A stretch of 64,000 bases of DNA from an uncultured Pelagibacteraceae bacterium (GCA_902588315.1 CACIOP010000003.1:33329-97328), one strand, 5' to 3'. Shown: positions 40,874-50,639, counted from the first letter of the stretch. The notes: generated from the sequence alone by a model not told the origin. Numbers and translations: made by a program.

Positions 40874-42181
40874 ATGTTAGATCTTATAATTAAAAACGGA
40901 CAATGTTACATCGATGGTGAGTTAAAAGATGTAGATGTTGCTATAAAAGAAGGAAAAATTCAAAAGATTGGACAAATTTCAGAAGAAGCAAAAAAGACAA
41001 TTAATGCAGAAGGCCATACAGTATTACCTGGTTGCATAGATACCCAAACACATTTTAGAGAACCAGGATCAACAGATACTGAGGATCTTCATTCAGGTAG
41101 TAGAGCAGCAATTGCAGGTGGAATAACTAGTGTATTTGAAATGCCAAATACTAATCCGCCAACTTCAAATATGAAAGAGTTTCAAAGGAAATTAAATCTC
41201 GCTAAAAATAGAATGTATTGTAATTATGCTTTTTACTTTGGTGCAACTGCTGATAATGCAGATGATTTAGCAAGTCTAAAAGGTTTGGAAGGGTGCTGCG
41301 GAATTAAACTTTTTGCAGGATCTTCAACTGGTAATTTATTAGTTGCTGAAGAAGACGATATAGATAAAGTTTTTCAAAATGCTTCAAAAGTTGTGGCAGT
41401 TCATTCTGAAGATGAGGCAATTTTAAAAGTTAATAAGAAATTAATAAAAGAGGGGGATGTTCATACTCATCCAGTATGGAGAAGTGCAGAATGCGCAATA
41501 GCATCTACAAGAAGAATTGTCCGGATTGCAGAAAAGCATAATAAAAAAGCCCATGTGCTTCATATTACTACCAAAGAGGAAATTGATTTTTTATCTCAAC
41601 ATAAAGGAAATATTACATTTGAAATTACTCCGCAGCATTTAACGCTTTTTGCTCCAGATTGTTATGACAAGCTTGGAACTTATGCTCAGATGAACCCACC
41701 ATTAAGAGATAAATCTCATTATGATAGATTGTGGTATGGAGTGAGAAATAATTTCAATGATACGATTGGATCTGATCACGCTCCTCATTTAAAAGAGAAT
41801 AAAGATAAGGTATACCCAAACACCCCTTCAGGAATGCCAGGAGTTCAAACTTTAATGCCTGTTATGTTAAATCATATCAACGATGGAAAATTATCTCTAA
41901 ACCAATTAATGAACTTTGTTTGTGAAAATCCTGTGAAAATTTTCGGAATAAAAAATAAAGGATTTATCAAAGAAGGTTATGATGCAGACTTCACAATTAT
42001 TGATATGAACAAAACAATTGAGATTAAAAATGAAAACATTGAAAGTAAATGTAAGTGGTCACCATTTAATGGATTTAAATTTAAAGGAACACCCACACAT
42101 ACAATTATTGCAGGAAACATTAAGATGCAGGATGGAAAAATTTTGGGTGATCCTGATGGAACACCATTACAGTTTAGCTAA
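40874..42181 (+). CDS. pyrC: Dihydroorotase
   Basis: VLPGCIDTQTHFREPGSTDTEDLHSGSRAAIAGGITSVFEMPNT, HVLHITT, IGSDHAPH, PSGMPGVQTLMPVML. Confidence 0.92.
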   Translation: MLDLIIKNGQCYIDGELKDVDVAIKEGKIQKIGQISEEAKKTINAEGHTVLPGCIDTQTHFREPGSTDTEDLHSGSRAAIAGGITSVFEMPNTNPPTSNMKEFQRKLNLAKNRMYCNYAFYFGATADNADDLASLKGLEGCCGIKLFAGSSTGNLLVAEEDDIDKVFQNASKVVAVHSEDEAILKVNKKLIKEGDVHTHPVWRSAECAIASTRRIVRIAEKHNKKAHVLHITTKEEIDFLSQHKGNITFEITPQHLTLFAPDCYDKLGTYAQMNPPLRDKSHYDRLWYGVRNNFNDTIGSDHAPHLKENKDKVYPNTPSGMPGVQTLMPVMLNHINDGKLSLNQLMNFVCENPVKIFGIKNKGFIKEGYDADFTIIDMNKTIEIKNENIESKCKWSPFNGFKFKGTPTHTIIAGNIKMQDGKILGDPDGTPLQFS

Positions 42182-42506
42182 GTTTTCCAGTAAAACTATT
42201 TACTAAAATTACTCCAATCACTATTAAAAATAATCCTACTATTGCTTGCCAAGCTAAAGTTTGTTTAAAAAATATGTATCCAAGGATTGCAATAGTAAAA
42301 ATTCCTAAACCACTCCATGTTGCATAAACAATTGCTATTGGAAGTTTGTTAACTACAAAAGTTAATAGATAGAATGCAGTAAGATAAAATGCAGATAAAG
42401 CAACTGTTGGTATAATTTTTGTGAAGTTTTGAGAAATAGGAAGCAACATTGTTCCAGCAACCTCACAAAATATTGCAGCGATTAAAAAAATATAAGTTTT
42501 AACCAT
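42174..42506 (-). CDS. Small multidrug resistance (EmrE/SugE-family) transporter
   Basis: 110 aa, four TM; AAIFCEVAGTMLLP, AIVYATWSGLGIFTIAILGYIFFKQ, LIVIGVILVN. Confidence 0.92.
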   Translation of the reverse strand: MVKTYIFLIAAIFCEVAGTMLLPISQNFTKIIPTVALSAFYLTAFYLLTFVVNKLPIAIVYATWSGLGIFTIAILGYIFFKQTLAWQAIVGLFLIVIGVILVNSFTGKLS

Positions 42507-44400
42507 TATTTAAGATTTTGTGATTTATTAAATCTTCTGTAATTTCAGTTAGAATTGCTGGATCATCAATTGTGGGTGGCACTTTATAATCAACACCATC
42601 TGCAATTTTTCTTATAGTTCCTCTTAAAATTTTTCCTGATCTAGTTTTTGGTAATCTCTTAATAACAATTACAACTTTAAATGCAGCAACTGGTCCGATT
42701 TTATCTCTTACCATTTGCACACATTCTTTAGATATAGTTTCATTATCTTTATCAACACCTGATTTTAAAACTACTAATCCAATAGGTAATTGGCCTTTTA
42801 ATTTATCTGCTATTCCAAGTACCGCACATTCAGCAACAGATTGATGTTCTGACAACACTTCTTCTATGGCACCAGTAGATAATCTATGACCTGCTACATT
42901 AATAATGTCATCAGTTCTAGACATAATCCAAATATAACCATCATCATCGATATGACCTGCATCATATGTTTGATAATACCCGTCATAATTAGACATGTAG
43001 TTTTCTTTGTATCTTTGGTCTGCATTCCATAATGTTGGAAATGTACCTGGAGGCAATGGGAGTTTTACAACAATATCTCCCATTTCATTTGGTTTAGCTA
43101 AAGATTGATCTGGTTTAATGATTTTAACATCATATCCAGGAACAGCTTTACAAGCTGAACCATATTTTGTTTCCATCATTTCAATACCAGTACAATTTGA
43201 GCTAATTGCCCAGCTAGTTTCTGTTTGCCACCAATGATCAATCACTGGAACCTTAAGTAAATTCTCAGCCCATTTTATTGTGTCTGGATCAGCTCTTTCT
43301 CCAGCAAGAAACAAGCTTTCAAAACTTCTTAAATCATATTTTGAGAAAAATTTACCCTCGGGATCCTCTTTCTTAATAGCTCTAAAGGCTGTTGGAGCTG
43401 TAAAAAGAGATTTTACTTTATAGTCTGAAATTATTTTCCAGAAAGCCCCAGCATCTGGAGTTCCTACAGGCTTACCTTCAAACAAAACTGTAGTGCATCC
43501 TTTAAACAATGGAGCATAAACAATATAAGAATGCCCAACAATCCAACCTATATCACTAGCAGACCACCAAATATCATCAGCATCTATGTTATAGATATTT
43601 TTCATAGTCCATTTGAGAGCAACAATGTGACCCCCAATATCTCTTACAATTCCTTTTGGAGTTCCAGTTGTGCCAGATGTATATAGAATATAAGCAAACT
43701 CATTTGAATTCATCTCAACACAGTCAGCATCTTTAGCATTAGAGATAACTTCTTCCCAACTGACCTCTTCAGGTGCATTTAGTTTGACCTCATTTCCAGG
43801 TCTTTGGAACAAAATCATTTTTTCAATTTTATGATTTGCTATTTTTATTGCTTCATCAACAAGAGGTTTGTACTCAACGGTTCTTCCTGGCTCAAAACCG
43901 CATGAGGCAGTCACTAATAGTTTTGCTCTGCTATCATCTATTCTGCTCGCAAGCTCATTTGAGGCAAATCCACCAAAAACGACAGAATGAATTGCACCAA
44001 TTCTTGCACAAGCTAGCATCGCAACTACCGCTTCAGGGATCATTGGCATGTAAATGATCACTCGATCACCCTTATTTGCACCTTGAGCTCTTAAAGCTCC
44101 AGCAAATTTTGAAACTTTTGACCTTAATTCCTCATAAGTGAACTGACTTTTGTTACCAGTGATAGGACTATCATAAATTAATGCTGTCTTTTGACCTCTT
44201 CCTTGATCAATATGAATGTCTAAAGCGTTATAACAGGTGTTTGTAACCCCATCTTCAAACCATTTATAGAAAGGTGGGTTAGATTTATTCAAAATTTTTG
44301 ATGGTTTCTTAAACCAAAAGATATCTTCAGAGGCATCTTGCCAAAATTTTTCAGGATTTTTTATAGAATTTTCGTAAATTTCATTAAACTTAGAAGACAT
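42499..44400 (-). CDS. prpE: Propionyl-CoA / acetyl-CoA synthetase (PrpE-like)
   Basis: YTSGTTGTPKGIVRDIGGH, WWSASDIGWIVGHSYIVYAPL, WWQTETSWAIS, RTDDIINVAGHRLSTGAIEE, PKTRSGKILRGTIRKI. Confidence 0.9.
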   Translation of the reverse strand: MSSKFNEIYENSIKNPEKFWQDASEDIFWFKKPSKILNKSNPPFYKWFEDGVTNTCYNALDIHIDQGRGQKTALIYDSPITGNKSQFTYEELRSKVSKFAGALRAQGANKGDRVIIYMPMIPEAVVAMLACARIGAIHSVVFGGFASNELASRIDDSRAKLLVTASCGFEPGRTVEYKPLVDEAIKIANHKIEKMILFQRPGNEVKLNAPEEVSWEEVISNAKDADCVEMNSNEFAYILYTSGTTGTPKGIVRDIGGHIVALKWTMKNIYNIDADDIWWSASDIGWIVGHSYIVYAPLFKGCTTVLFEGKPVGTPDAGAFWKIISDYKVKSLFTAPTAFRAIKKEDPEGKFFSKYDLRSFESLFLAGERADPDTIKWAENLLKVPVIDHWWQTETSWAISSNCTGIEMMETKYGSACKAVPGYDVKIIKPDQSLAKPNEMGDIVVKLPLPPGTFPTLWNADQRYKENYMSNYDGYYQTYDAGHIDDDGYIWIMSRTDDIINVAGHRLSTGAIEEVLSEHQSVAECAVLGIADKLKGQLPIGLVVLKSGVDKDNETISKECVQMVRDKIGPVAAFKVVIVIKRLPKTRSGKILRGTIRKIADGVDYKVPPTIDDPAILTEITEDLINHKILNNG

Positions 44401-44564
44401 GACGATTTGATTCGAATTCCTTATTTTTTTTGGTTTTTAACTTATAAATTGTATTTAATTTTAAAAATTGAGTAAAATCAATGCTTATTAGTGAAAATTA
44501 AGTCTTCATAAAACTAATTTAATTTGCTATCTAACCACGAAATTGGCTTAAGGTAACTTAAGTC

Positions 44565-44580
44565 TAGTTTATATAAACTA
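44565..44580. promoter_or_regulatory. 16-bp perfect palindrome TAGTTTATATAAACTA upstream of proteorhodopsin
   Basis: Exact inverted repeat about 30 bp upstream of the ATG at 44611. Confidence 0.45.
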
Positions 44581-44610
44581 AAATAAAAACTAACGAAGAG
44601 GGAGTTTTTT

Positions 44611-45384
44611 ATGAAAAAACTTAAACTGTTTGCTTTAGCAGCTATGGCCTTGATAGGTTTTTCAGGTATAGCTATTGCAGCAGACGCAACGATGTTGATG
44701 CAAGATGACTTCGTAGGAATTTCATTCTGGGTTATCTCTATGGGAATGTTGGCAGCTACTGCTTTCTTTTTCATGGAAGCAGGCAATGTCGCATCAGGCT
44801 GGAGAACATCAGTTATTGTTGCTGGTCTAGTAACTGGTATTGCATTCATACACTACATGTACATGAGAGAAGTATGGGTTGCTACTGGAGACTCACCAAC
44901 TGTTTACAGATACATTGACTGGTTAATCACTGTGCCACTACAGATGGTAGAATTCTATTTAATTCTAGCAGCTATCAATAAAGCAAACTCTGGAATGTTC
45001 TGGAGATTGTTAATTGGTTCATTAGTAATGCTTATCGGTGGTTACTTAGGTGAAGCAGGTTACATTAATGCTACACTAGGTTTCATCATCGGAATGGCAG
45101 GTTGGGTATACATTCTTTATGAAGTATTCTCAGGTGAAGCTGGAAAAGCTGCAGCGAAAAGTGGAAACAAAGCTCTTGTAACTGCTTTTGGCGCAATGAG
45201 AATGATCGTTACAGTAGGTTGGGCAATTTACCCATTAGGTTATGTATTTGGTTACTTAACTGGTGGAGTAGACGCTAACTCACTTAACGTCGTTTATAAC
45301 TTAGCTGACTTCATTAACAAAATTGCATTCGGTCTAGTAATTTGGGCTGCTGCAACTAGTTCTGCGGGAAGAAGAGCTAAATAA
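44611..45384 (+). CDS. Proteorhodopsin, blue-absorbing type
   Basis: 7-TM with RYIDWLITVPLQMVEFYLIL (D97, Q105, E108 by alignment to GPR), HYMYMREVW (H75), Schiff base Lys in NLADFINKIAFG; signal peptide. Confidence 0.97.
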   Translation: MKKLKLFALAAMALIGFSGIAIAADATMLMQDDFVGISFWVISMGMLAATAFFFMEAGNVASGWRTSVIVAGLVTGIAFIHYMYMREVWVATGDSPTVYRYIDWLITVPLQMVEFYLILAAINKANSGMFWRLLIGSLVMLIGGYLGEAGYINATLGFIIGMAGWVYILYEVFSGEAGKAAAKSGNKALVTAFGAMRMIVTVGWAIYPLGYVFGYLTGGVDANSLNVVYNLADFINKIAFGLVIWAAATSSAGRRAK

Positions 45385-45402
45385 TTATCTAAAATTTAAA
45401 TT

Positions 45403-45440
45403 AAGGGCAGGTACAATTATGTACTTGCCCTTTTTTTTTA
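45403..45440 (+). terminator. Rho-independent terminator after proteorhodopsin
   Basis: AAGGGCAGGTACA-ATTA-TGTACTTGCCCTT stem followed by T-tract. Confidence 0.9.
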
Positions 45441-45484
45441 CCTTTAATAAAATTATGTATAATAACTATACATAATTTTTGTTC

Positions 45485-46486
45485 ATGGATGTTAAATTAG
45501 ATAAATGGCACAAATGCCAAATTGATAAAGAAGTCCTTAAAGAGCTTTCTAAGAGATCAGATATAAAAGGATTGCAACATGTTTCAGTTTTTTTTGGTCT
45601 ATTGTTGGTAACTGGAATCTTGGCTTATCAAACTTGGGGCACATGGTGGTCAGTATTTTGGTTTTTGGTTTATGGGAATATTTATTCTTTTTCTAATCCA
45701 TTATGGCATGAGACGGGTCACAAAACTGCATTTCAAACAAAATTTCTAAACGAGCTTTTTTATTATATCTCTTCATACATGGCTAATTTTGAGCCAACAA
45801 GATGGAGATACACACATTTCGTTCATCATGGAAATACTTATTCAACCGAAAATCCATTTGATCATGAAATTGAGTATGGAAATGATTTAAAAGAAACTCC
45901 AAAAAGATTAATTATAAACATAATTCCATTTTTAGATTTAGTTTTCTTTAAAAAACATATTTCATTTGAAATTATTCAGCATGCTTTAGGAATTAAAACA
46001 AAAGTTATGCAAGATAGCATTCCAGAAAATGCACAACCAAAAGCGATTTTTATTTCTAGAATTTATGTTGCTATTTGGCTTTCAATTATTTTGTGGTCTA
46101 TTTTAGTTTCTTCTTGGATGCCACTATTATATTTTGTGTTACCACAATTTTATGGAAAAACTTTACATAAACTTGTTGCATTTACTCAGCATGCAGGTTT
46201 AGCTAGAAATATAAAAGATCATAGAGTTACATCGCGTGAGATGTATTTAAATCCAATACTGAGTTTTTTATATTGGAAAATGGAATATCATTTAACTCAT
46301 CATATGTTTCCAACAGTTCCATCATATAATCTTGATAAGGTACATCATCATATAAAAGACCAATTACCAAAGCCAAATGATGGTTTAATTGACGCTTATA
46401 AAGAAATTATTCCTGCGTTAATGAAACAAAAAGAAGATACAAGCTATTTTATAAAAAAAGAGCTACCAGAGCCTCAAAATATTTAA
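45485..46486 (+). CDS. Membrane fatty acid desaturase-type di-iron protein
   Basis: His boxes WHETGHKTAF, HFVHHGNTY, MEYHLTHHMFP; ATG 45485 preferred over 45479. Confidence 0.88.
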   Translation: MDVKLDKWHKCQIDKEVLKELSKRSDIKGLQHVSVFFGLLLVTGILAYQTWGTWWSVFWFLVYGNIYSFSNPLWHETGHKTAFQTKFLNELFYYISSYMANFEPTRWRYTHFVHHGNTYSTENPFDHEIEYGNDLKETPKRLIINIIPFLDLVFFKKHISFEIIQHALGIKTKVMQDSIPENAQPKAIFISRIYVAIWLSIILWSILVSSWMPLLYFVLPQFYGKTLHKLVAFTQHAGLARNIKDHRVTSREMYLNPILSFLYWKMEYHLTHHMFPTVPSYNLDKVHHHIKDQLPKPNDGLIDAYKEIIPALMKQKEDTSYFIKKELPEPQNI

Positions 46487-46546
46487 AAAATATTAAGTAT
46501 GATTTTACTTACTTGTTCAATTTAGATAAGGAACTATATATAACGC

Positions 46547-46867
46547 ATGGCAAAAATAACTTACCACACACACGATAATAAAACTCATACAATTGATGTT
46601 CAAAAGGGACTAACTGTAATGGAAGGTGCAATTCAAAATGATATTCCTGGAATTGATGCAGATTGTGGAGGAGGAATGGCTTGTGCTACTTGCCATGTCT
46701 ATGTCAAAGAAGAATGGTTAGATAAACTACCAGCAAAAGAAGATGGTGAAGAAGATATGCTTGATATGGCTTTTGAACCAAAAAATAATAGCAGGTTGAG
46801 CTGTCAGTTAATAGTTTCGGATGAGTTAGATGGATTAGAAGTAAACATTCCATCAAAGCAAGGATAG
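46547..46867 (+). CDS. 2Fe-2S ferredoxin (adrenodoxin type)
   Basis: [14 protein letters not shown] and SRLSCQL cluster ligands. Confidence 0.95.
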   Translation: MAKITYHTHDNKTHTIDVQKGLTVMEGAIQNDIPGIDADCGGGMACATCHVYVKEEWLDKLPAKEDGEEDMLDMAFEPKNNSRLSCQLIVSDELDGLEVNIPSKQG

Positions 46868-47884
46868 ATGAATAAAACAGATGTATTAATTATTGGAGCA
46901 GGGCCAACAGGGTTGTTTTGTGCTCACCAACTTGGAATTATTGGTTTGACTTGTGAAATAGTCGACAATCTAGATAAAGCTGGTGGTCAATGTATAGAAC
47001 TTTATCCTGATAAACCTATTTATGATATCCCAGCCGTACCAGAGTGTACTGGGGAAGAGCTAACTAATAATCTTTTAAAACAAATTAAACCTTTCAATGT
47101 AAAATTTCATTTAAATGAAAGAGTTGAAGAGATAAAAAAGAATCAAAATAGATGGCATGTTAAAACTTCTGCCGGAGTAGAGTTTGATGTTGCAGCTATC
47201 GTTATAGCTGGTGGTGTTGGTTCTTTTGAACCTAGAAAATTTTCAGTCAAAGAGTGTGAAAAATTTGAGGGTAATTCTTTATTTTATTCAATTAAAGATA
47301 AATCAATATTTAAAGATAAAACTATTTCAATTTTTGGTGGAGGGGACTCAGCCTTAGATTGGGCAATTGAATTATCAAATACATCTAAAGTAAATTTAAT
47401 TCATAGAAGAGATGGTTTTAGTGGTGCAGAAGCAAGTGTTCAAAAACTAAAAGAGCTTAATGATCAAGGAAAGTTAAATTTATTTACGAAATATCAAATG
47501 GATTCTGTTAGTGGAGATAAACAAATTGAGTATGTTAAAATAAAACATGATGAAGGTGAAATTAAAGAGATCAAATCTGATTATGTATTAGGTTTTTTTG
47601 GTTTGATTATGCAACTTGGCCCTATATTAGATTGGGGATTAAATATTGATAAAAAAACTGTTCAGGTAAATACTGAAAACTTTGAAACCAATGTAAACGG
47701 TATATTTGCCATTGGAGATATTTGTTCTTATCCAGGAAAATTAAAATTAATTCTTTCAGGGTTTCATGAAGGTGCATTGGCAGCAAGAGGCTGTTTTAAA
47801 TATGCTAAACCAGATGAAAAATTAAGATTTGAATTCACAACAACTTCTAAAGCTGCACAGGAAAGACTTGGAATTAAAAAATGA
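46868..47884 (+). CDS. Thioredoxin-reductase-like ferredoxin--NADP+ reductase
   Basis: VLIIGAGPTGLFCAHQLGI, GGGDSALDWAIEL, IFAIGDIC; no redox CxxC. Confidence 0.92.
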   Translation: MNKTDVLIIGAGPTGLFCAHQLGIIGLTCEIVDNLDKAGGQCIELYPDKPIYDIPAVPECTGEELTNNLLKQIKPFNVKFHLNERVEEIKKNQNRWHVKTSAGVEFDVAAIVIAGGVGSFEPRKFSVKECEKFEGNSLFYSIKDKSIFKDKTISIFGGGDSALDWAIELSNTSKVNLIHRRDGFSGAEASVQKLKELNDQGKLNLFTKYQMDSVSGDKQIEYVKIKHDEGEIKEIKSDYVLGFFGLIMQLGPILDWGLNIDKKTVQVNTENFETNVNGIFAIGDICSYPGKLKLILSGFHEGALAARGCFKYAKPDEKLRFEFTTTSKAAQERLGIKK

Positions 47885-48507
47885 TAGAGCTTTTTTCTGC
47901 CAACACTCCTAATGGATGGAAAATAAGTATCATGCTTGAAGAAATTGGTTATGAGTATAAAGTAACCAAAGTTGATCTTGGTAAAGATGAACAATTTAAA
48001 CCAGAATTCGTAAAGCTAAGTCCATTTGGAAAAATTCCTGTAATTATTGATCATGATAACAATAAAAGTATTTTCGAGTCAGGTGCTATATTAATGTACT
48101 TGGCAGATAAAAGTGGAAAACTTTATAATGAAAAAGATAGATTGGTTATTAATCAATGGTTAATGGCTCAAATGGGAACTGTAGGTCCAATGATTGGTCA
48201 ACATCATCAGTTCCATCACTACAATCCAGGTAAAAGTAATTTTGGTGAGGAAAGATATTTTAAAATTACTAAAAGAATTTATGAAGAATTGGATGCAAGA
48301 TTAAAGGTGTCAAAATTTCTTGCAGGACCTGATTATACAATTGCTGATATTGCAACGTGGCCATGGATGGCAAGACATGAATGGCATGATATTGGTTTAA
48401 AAAATTACAAAAATCTATCTAGATGGTATTTAGAGATTTCTGAGCGAGAAGCAGTGGTTAGAGGTTATAGTTTTATGGATAAGAACGCTAAAATTCCTAA
48501 ACTCTAA
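47881..48507 (+). CDS. Glutathione S-transferase family protein
   Basis: TPNGWKISIMLEEIGYEYKV, GKIPVIIDHD, IFESGAILMYLADKSGKL, YTIADIATWPW. Confidence 0.92.
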   Translation: MIELFSANTPNGWKISIMLEEIGYEYKVTKVDLGKDEQFKPEFVKLSPFGKIPVIIDHDNNKSIFESGAILMYLADKSGKLYNEKDRLVINQWLMAQMGTVGPMIGQHHQFHHYNPGKSNFGEERYFKITKRIYEELDARLKVSKFLAGPDYTIADIATWPWMARHEWHDIGLKNYKNLSRWYLEISEREAVVRGYSFMDKNAKIPKL

Positions 48508-48511
48508 AAAT

Positions 48512-48607
48512 TTACCCAAATAATCTATAAAGAGTACTAAGAATCCCATAACCTGAAAATTCAATAGCAACTATAATTATAATGATTAAAACTAATTTTT
48601 TGTTCAT
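48512..48607 (-). CDS. Putative 31-aa single-TM microprotein
   Basis: MNKKLVLIIIIIVAIEFSGYGILSTLYRLFG*; ATGA overlap with upstream small ORF. Confidence 0.4.
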   Translation of the reverse strand: MNKKLVLIIIIIVAIEFSGYGILSTLYRLFG

Positions 48608-48720
48608 TTCAAAAATAAATAAATCAATAAAACAACCCAAAAAAAAGGGTAATAAAAGTAAATATATTTCTTTGCAAAAAGAAATGATATTGATTTTTGT
48701 TTAGTTGATTTTTTTCTCAT
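48604..48720 (-). CDS. Putative 38-aa basic/TM microprotein
   Basis: MRKKSTKQKSISFLFAKKYIYFYYPFFWVVLLIYLFLK*; starts 2 nt after the dksA stop and ends overlapping the next ATG. Confidence 0.4.
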   Translation of the reverse strand: MRKKSTKQKSISFLFAKKYIYFYYPFFWVVLLIYLFLK

Positions 48721-48722
48721 TG

Positions 48723-49238
48723 TTAATCATCTGCATGAACTTTTTCTTCTTTTTCATGCTTTTCTTGTGCAGCAATAGTATATTTAGCAACAGGTCTTGC
48801 CATTAATCTTTTTAATCCAATTGGTTCTGCAGTATCCAAACAATAACCATAAGTGTCTTCTCTAATCCTTCTTAACGCTTTATCAATTTCTGAGATTAAT
48901 TTAATCTGTCTGTTAATTGCTTTCATCTCTACATTACTATCAATATAGGAGTTTGCTTGATCAACAATATCTGCAGAAATATTATTGTCATCCATCCCAC
49001 CATTATAGAGAGCTTCATTATTAGCTTTGATTAATTCTTTTTTCCATTCAGTTAGTCTCATTCTGAAAAATACTTTATGTTTTTCACACATATATTTTTC
49101 AGTATCTTTTGGAACATAAGTTTTTGAAATTTTTACAGGACCTTTGGACACAACTTTAGTTGCAGTTGGTTTTGCTTTACTTACAACTTTAGTTTTTGGT
49201 TTTGATACTTTTTTCTTTGCTTTAGCAGTCTTTGGCAT
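48723..49238 (-). CDS. dksA: DksA/TraR-family transcription factor
   Basis: RIREDTYGYCLDTAEPIGLKRLMARPVAKYTIAAQEKHE; Lys/Ala-rich N-terminus. Confidence 0.9.
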   Translation of the reverse strand: MPKTAKAKKKVSKPKTKVVSKAKPTATKVVSKGPVKISKTYVPKDTEKYMCEKHKVFFRMRLTEWKKELIKANNEALYNGGMDDNNISADIVDQANSYIDSNVEMKAINRQIKLISEIDKALRRIREDTYGYCLDTAEPIGLKRLMARPVAKYTIAAQEKHEKEEKVHADD

Positions 49239-49316
49239 AGCGTAATTTTAATCGCTCGCAGTATATTCAGCAAATTAGGGGTGTCAAGCAAGCTTAATTG
49301 ATATAAATATTTATAA

Positions 49317-50639
49317 ATGACCATTAATAACAAAAATATCGATAATGTGTTTTATATTTTTGTTACAGCTCATCTAATTTTTTGGACTTTGATTCCATCA
49401 ATTACAAATCATAATTTACCACTTGATACAATTGAAGCTTTAGCTTGGGGAAGCAAATTAGATTGGGGATTTAATAAACATCCTCCAATGAGTGCTTTTT
49501 TCCCAGAAATTTTTTTTCAAATTTTTGGATCACAAGATTGGGTTTATTATTTATTAAGTCAAATTTTTGTAATTATATCTTTTTATTATGTATTTAAATT
49601 TTCAAATGAAATATTTAAGAGCAGGATTTTAGGTTTAATTTCTATATTACTAATTGAAGGAATTTATTTTTATAACTTCACCACACCAGAATTTAATGTA
49701 AATGTATGTCAATTACCTTTCTGGTCTTTAACAGTCTATTACTCATGGAAAATTTATAGTAGCAAAGATATAAGGTTTTTAGATTGTTTTTTAGTAGGTC
49801 TGTTTGCTGCTTTTGGGTTTCTGTCAAAATATTTATTTATTTATTTGTTAGCATCCATTGATCTTTTATTTATTTATTTAATTTTTTTTAAAAAGGAGAG
49901 AAAGTTTGATTTTAAATATTTAATTACTGTTGAAGTTTTCTTAGTAGTTTTAGTTCCACATTTTATTTGGCTATTTAACAATGATTTTATTACTATAACA
50001 TATGGATTAGCTAGAACGGGCTTAGAACAATCTAGCTTTATAGATCATATTAAATTTCCAGTAATCTTTTTATTGAAACAGGTTGGGATCTTAATTCCTT
50101 TTTTACTGCTATCCTGGTTATTAATTAAAAAAATTAAATTAAATTTAAATCTTAAAGATAAAAAATTACTATTTTTATTAGCAATAAATATTTTACCTGT
50201 TGTTTTAATGTTTTTAACATCAGTAATTACTGGATCAAAAATAAGAACAATGTGGATGACACCATTTTTTTTGTTTTTTGGATCATTATTTGTTTATTTG
50301 TTCCAGGCACAAATAAATATTAAAAAACTTAAACCATTTTTAGTTGGATTTATTTTCTTTTTCTTTTTATCACCAGCGCTTTACGCTTATGTTTCAATTT
50401 CAAAAGACGACAAGAGAACTGATTATCCGGGCAAAGAAATTGCAATAAAAACTCAATATGCTTGGGACCAACAATTTGACTCTAAAATAAATGTAGTTTT
50501 AGGTGATGAATGGAATGCTGGAAATTTATCATATCATTTAAAATCTAGACCAGTTTGGGAAGGATTTGTTGAAAGAGAAAAACTCAATCAATTGAAAGAT
50601 TATATGTGCCTTGATAATGTTTGTGTAGGATCAAGATAG
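49317..50639 (+). CDS. GT39/ArnT-like polytopic glycosyltransferase
   Basis: Many TM segments; LDTIEALAWGSKLDWGFNKHPPMSAFFPEIFFQIFG acidic-loop pattern. Confidence 0.8.
   Translation: MTINNKNIDNVFYIFVTAHLIFWTLIPSITNHNLPLDTIEALAWGSKLDWGFNKHPPMSAFFPEIFFQIFGSQDWVYYLLSQIFVIISFYYVFKFSNEIFKSRILGLISILLIEGIYFYNFTTPEFNVNVCQLPFWSLTVYYSWKIYSSKDIRFLDCFLVGLFAAFGFLSKYLFIYLLASIDLLFIYLIFFKKERKFDFKYLITVEVFLVVLVPHFIWLFNNDFITITYGLARTGLEQSSFIDHIKFPVIFLLKQVGILIPFLLLSWLLIKKIKLNLNLKDKKLLFLLAINILPVVLMFLTSVITGSKIRTMWMTPFFLFFGSLFVYLFQAQINIKKLKPFLVGFIFFFFLSPALYAYVSISKDDKRTDYPGKEIAIKTQYAWDQQFDSKINVVLGDEWNAGNLSYHLKSRPVWEGFVEREKLNQLKDYMCLDNVCVGSR

Noticed and set aside
44514-44849. 111-aa minus-strand ORF across the proteorhodopsin start
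   Set aside because: Antisense shadow of conserved proteorhodopsin coding sequence; no RBS or family motifs.
48723-49238. Single-Cys (CLDTAEP) zinc-finger region of DksA as a novelty
   Set aside because: Cys-poor DksA variants are, to my knowledge, usual in alphaproteobacteria; not exceptional here.
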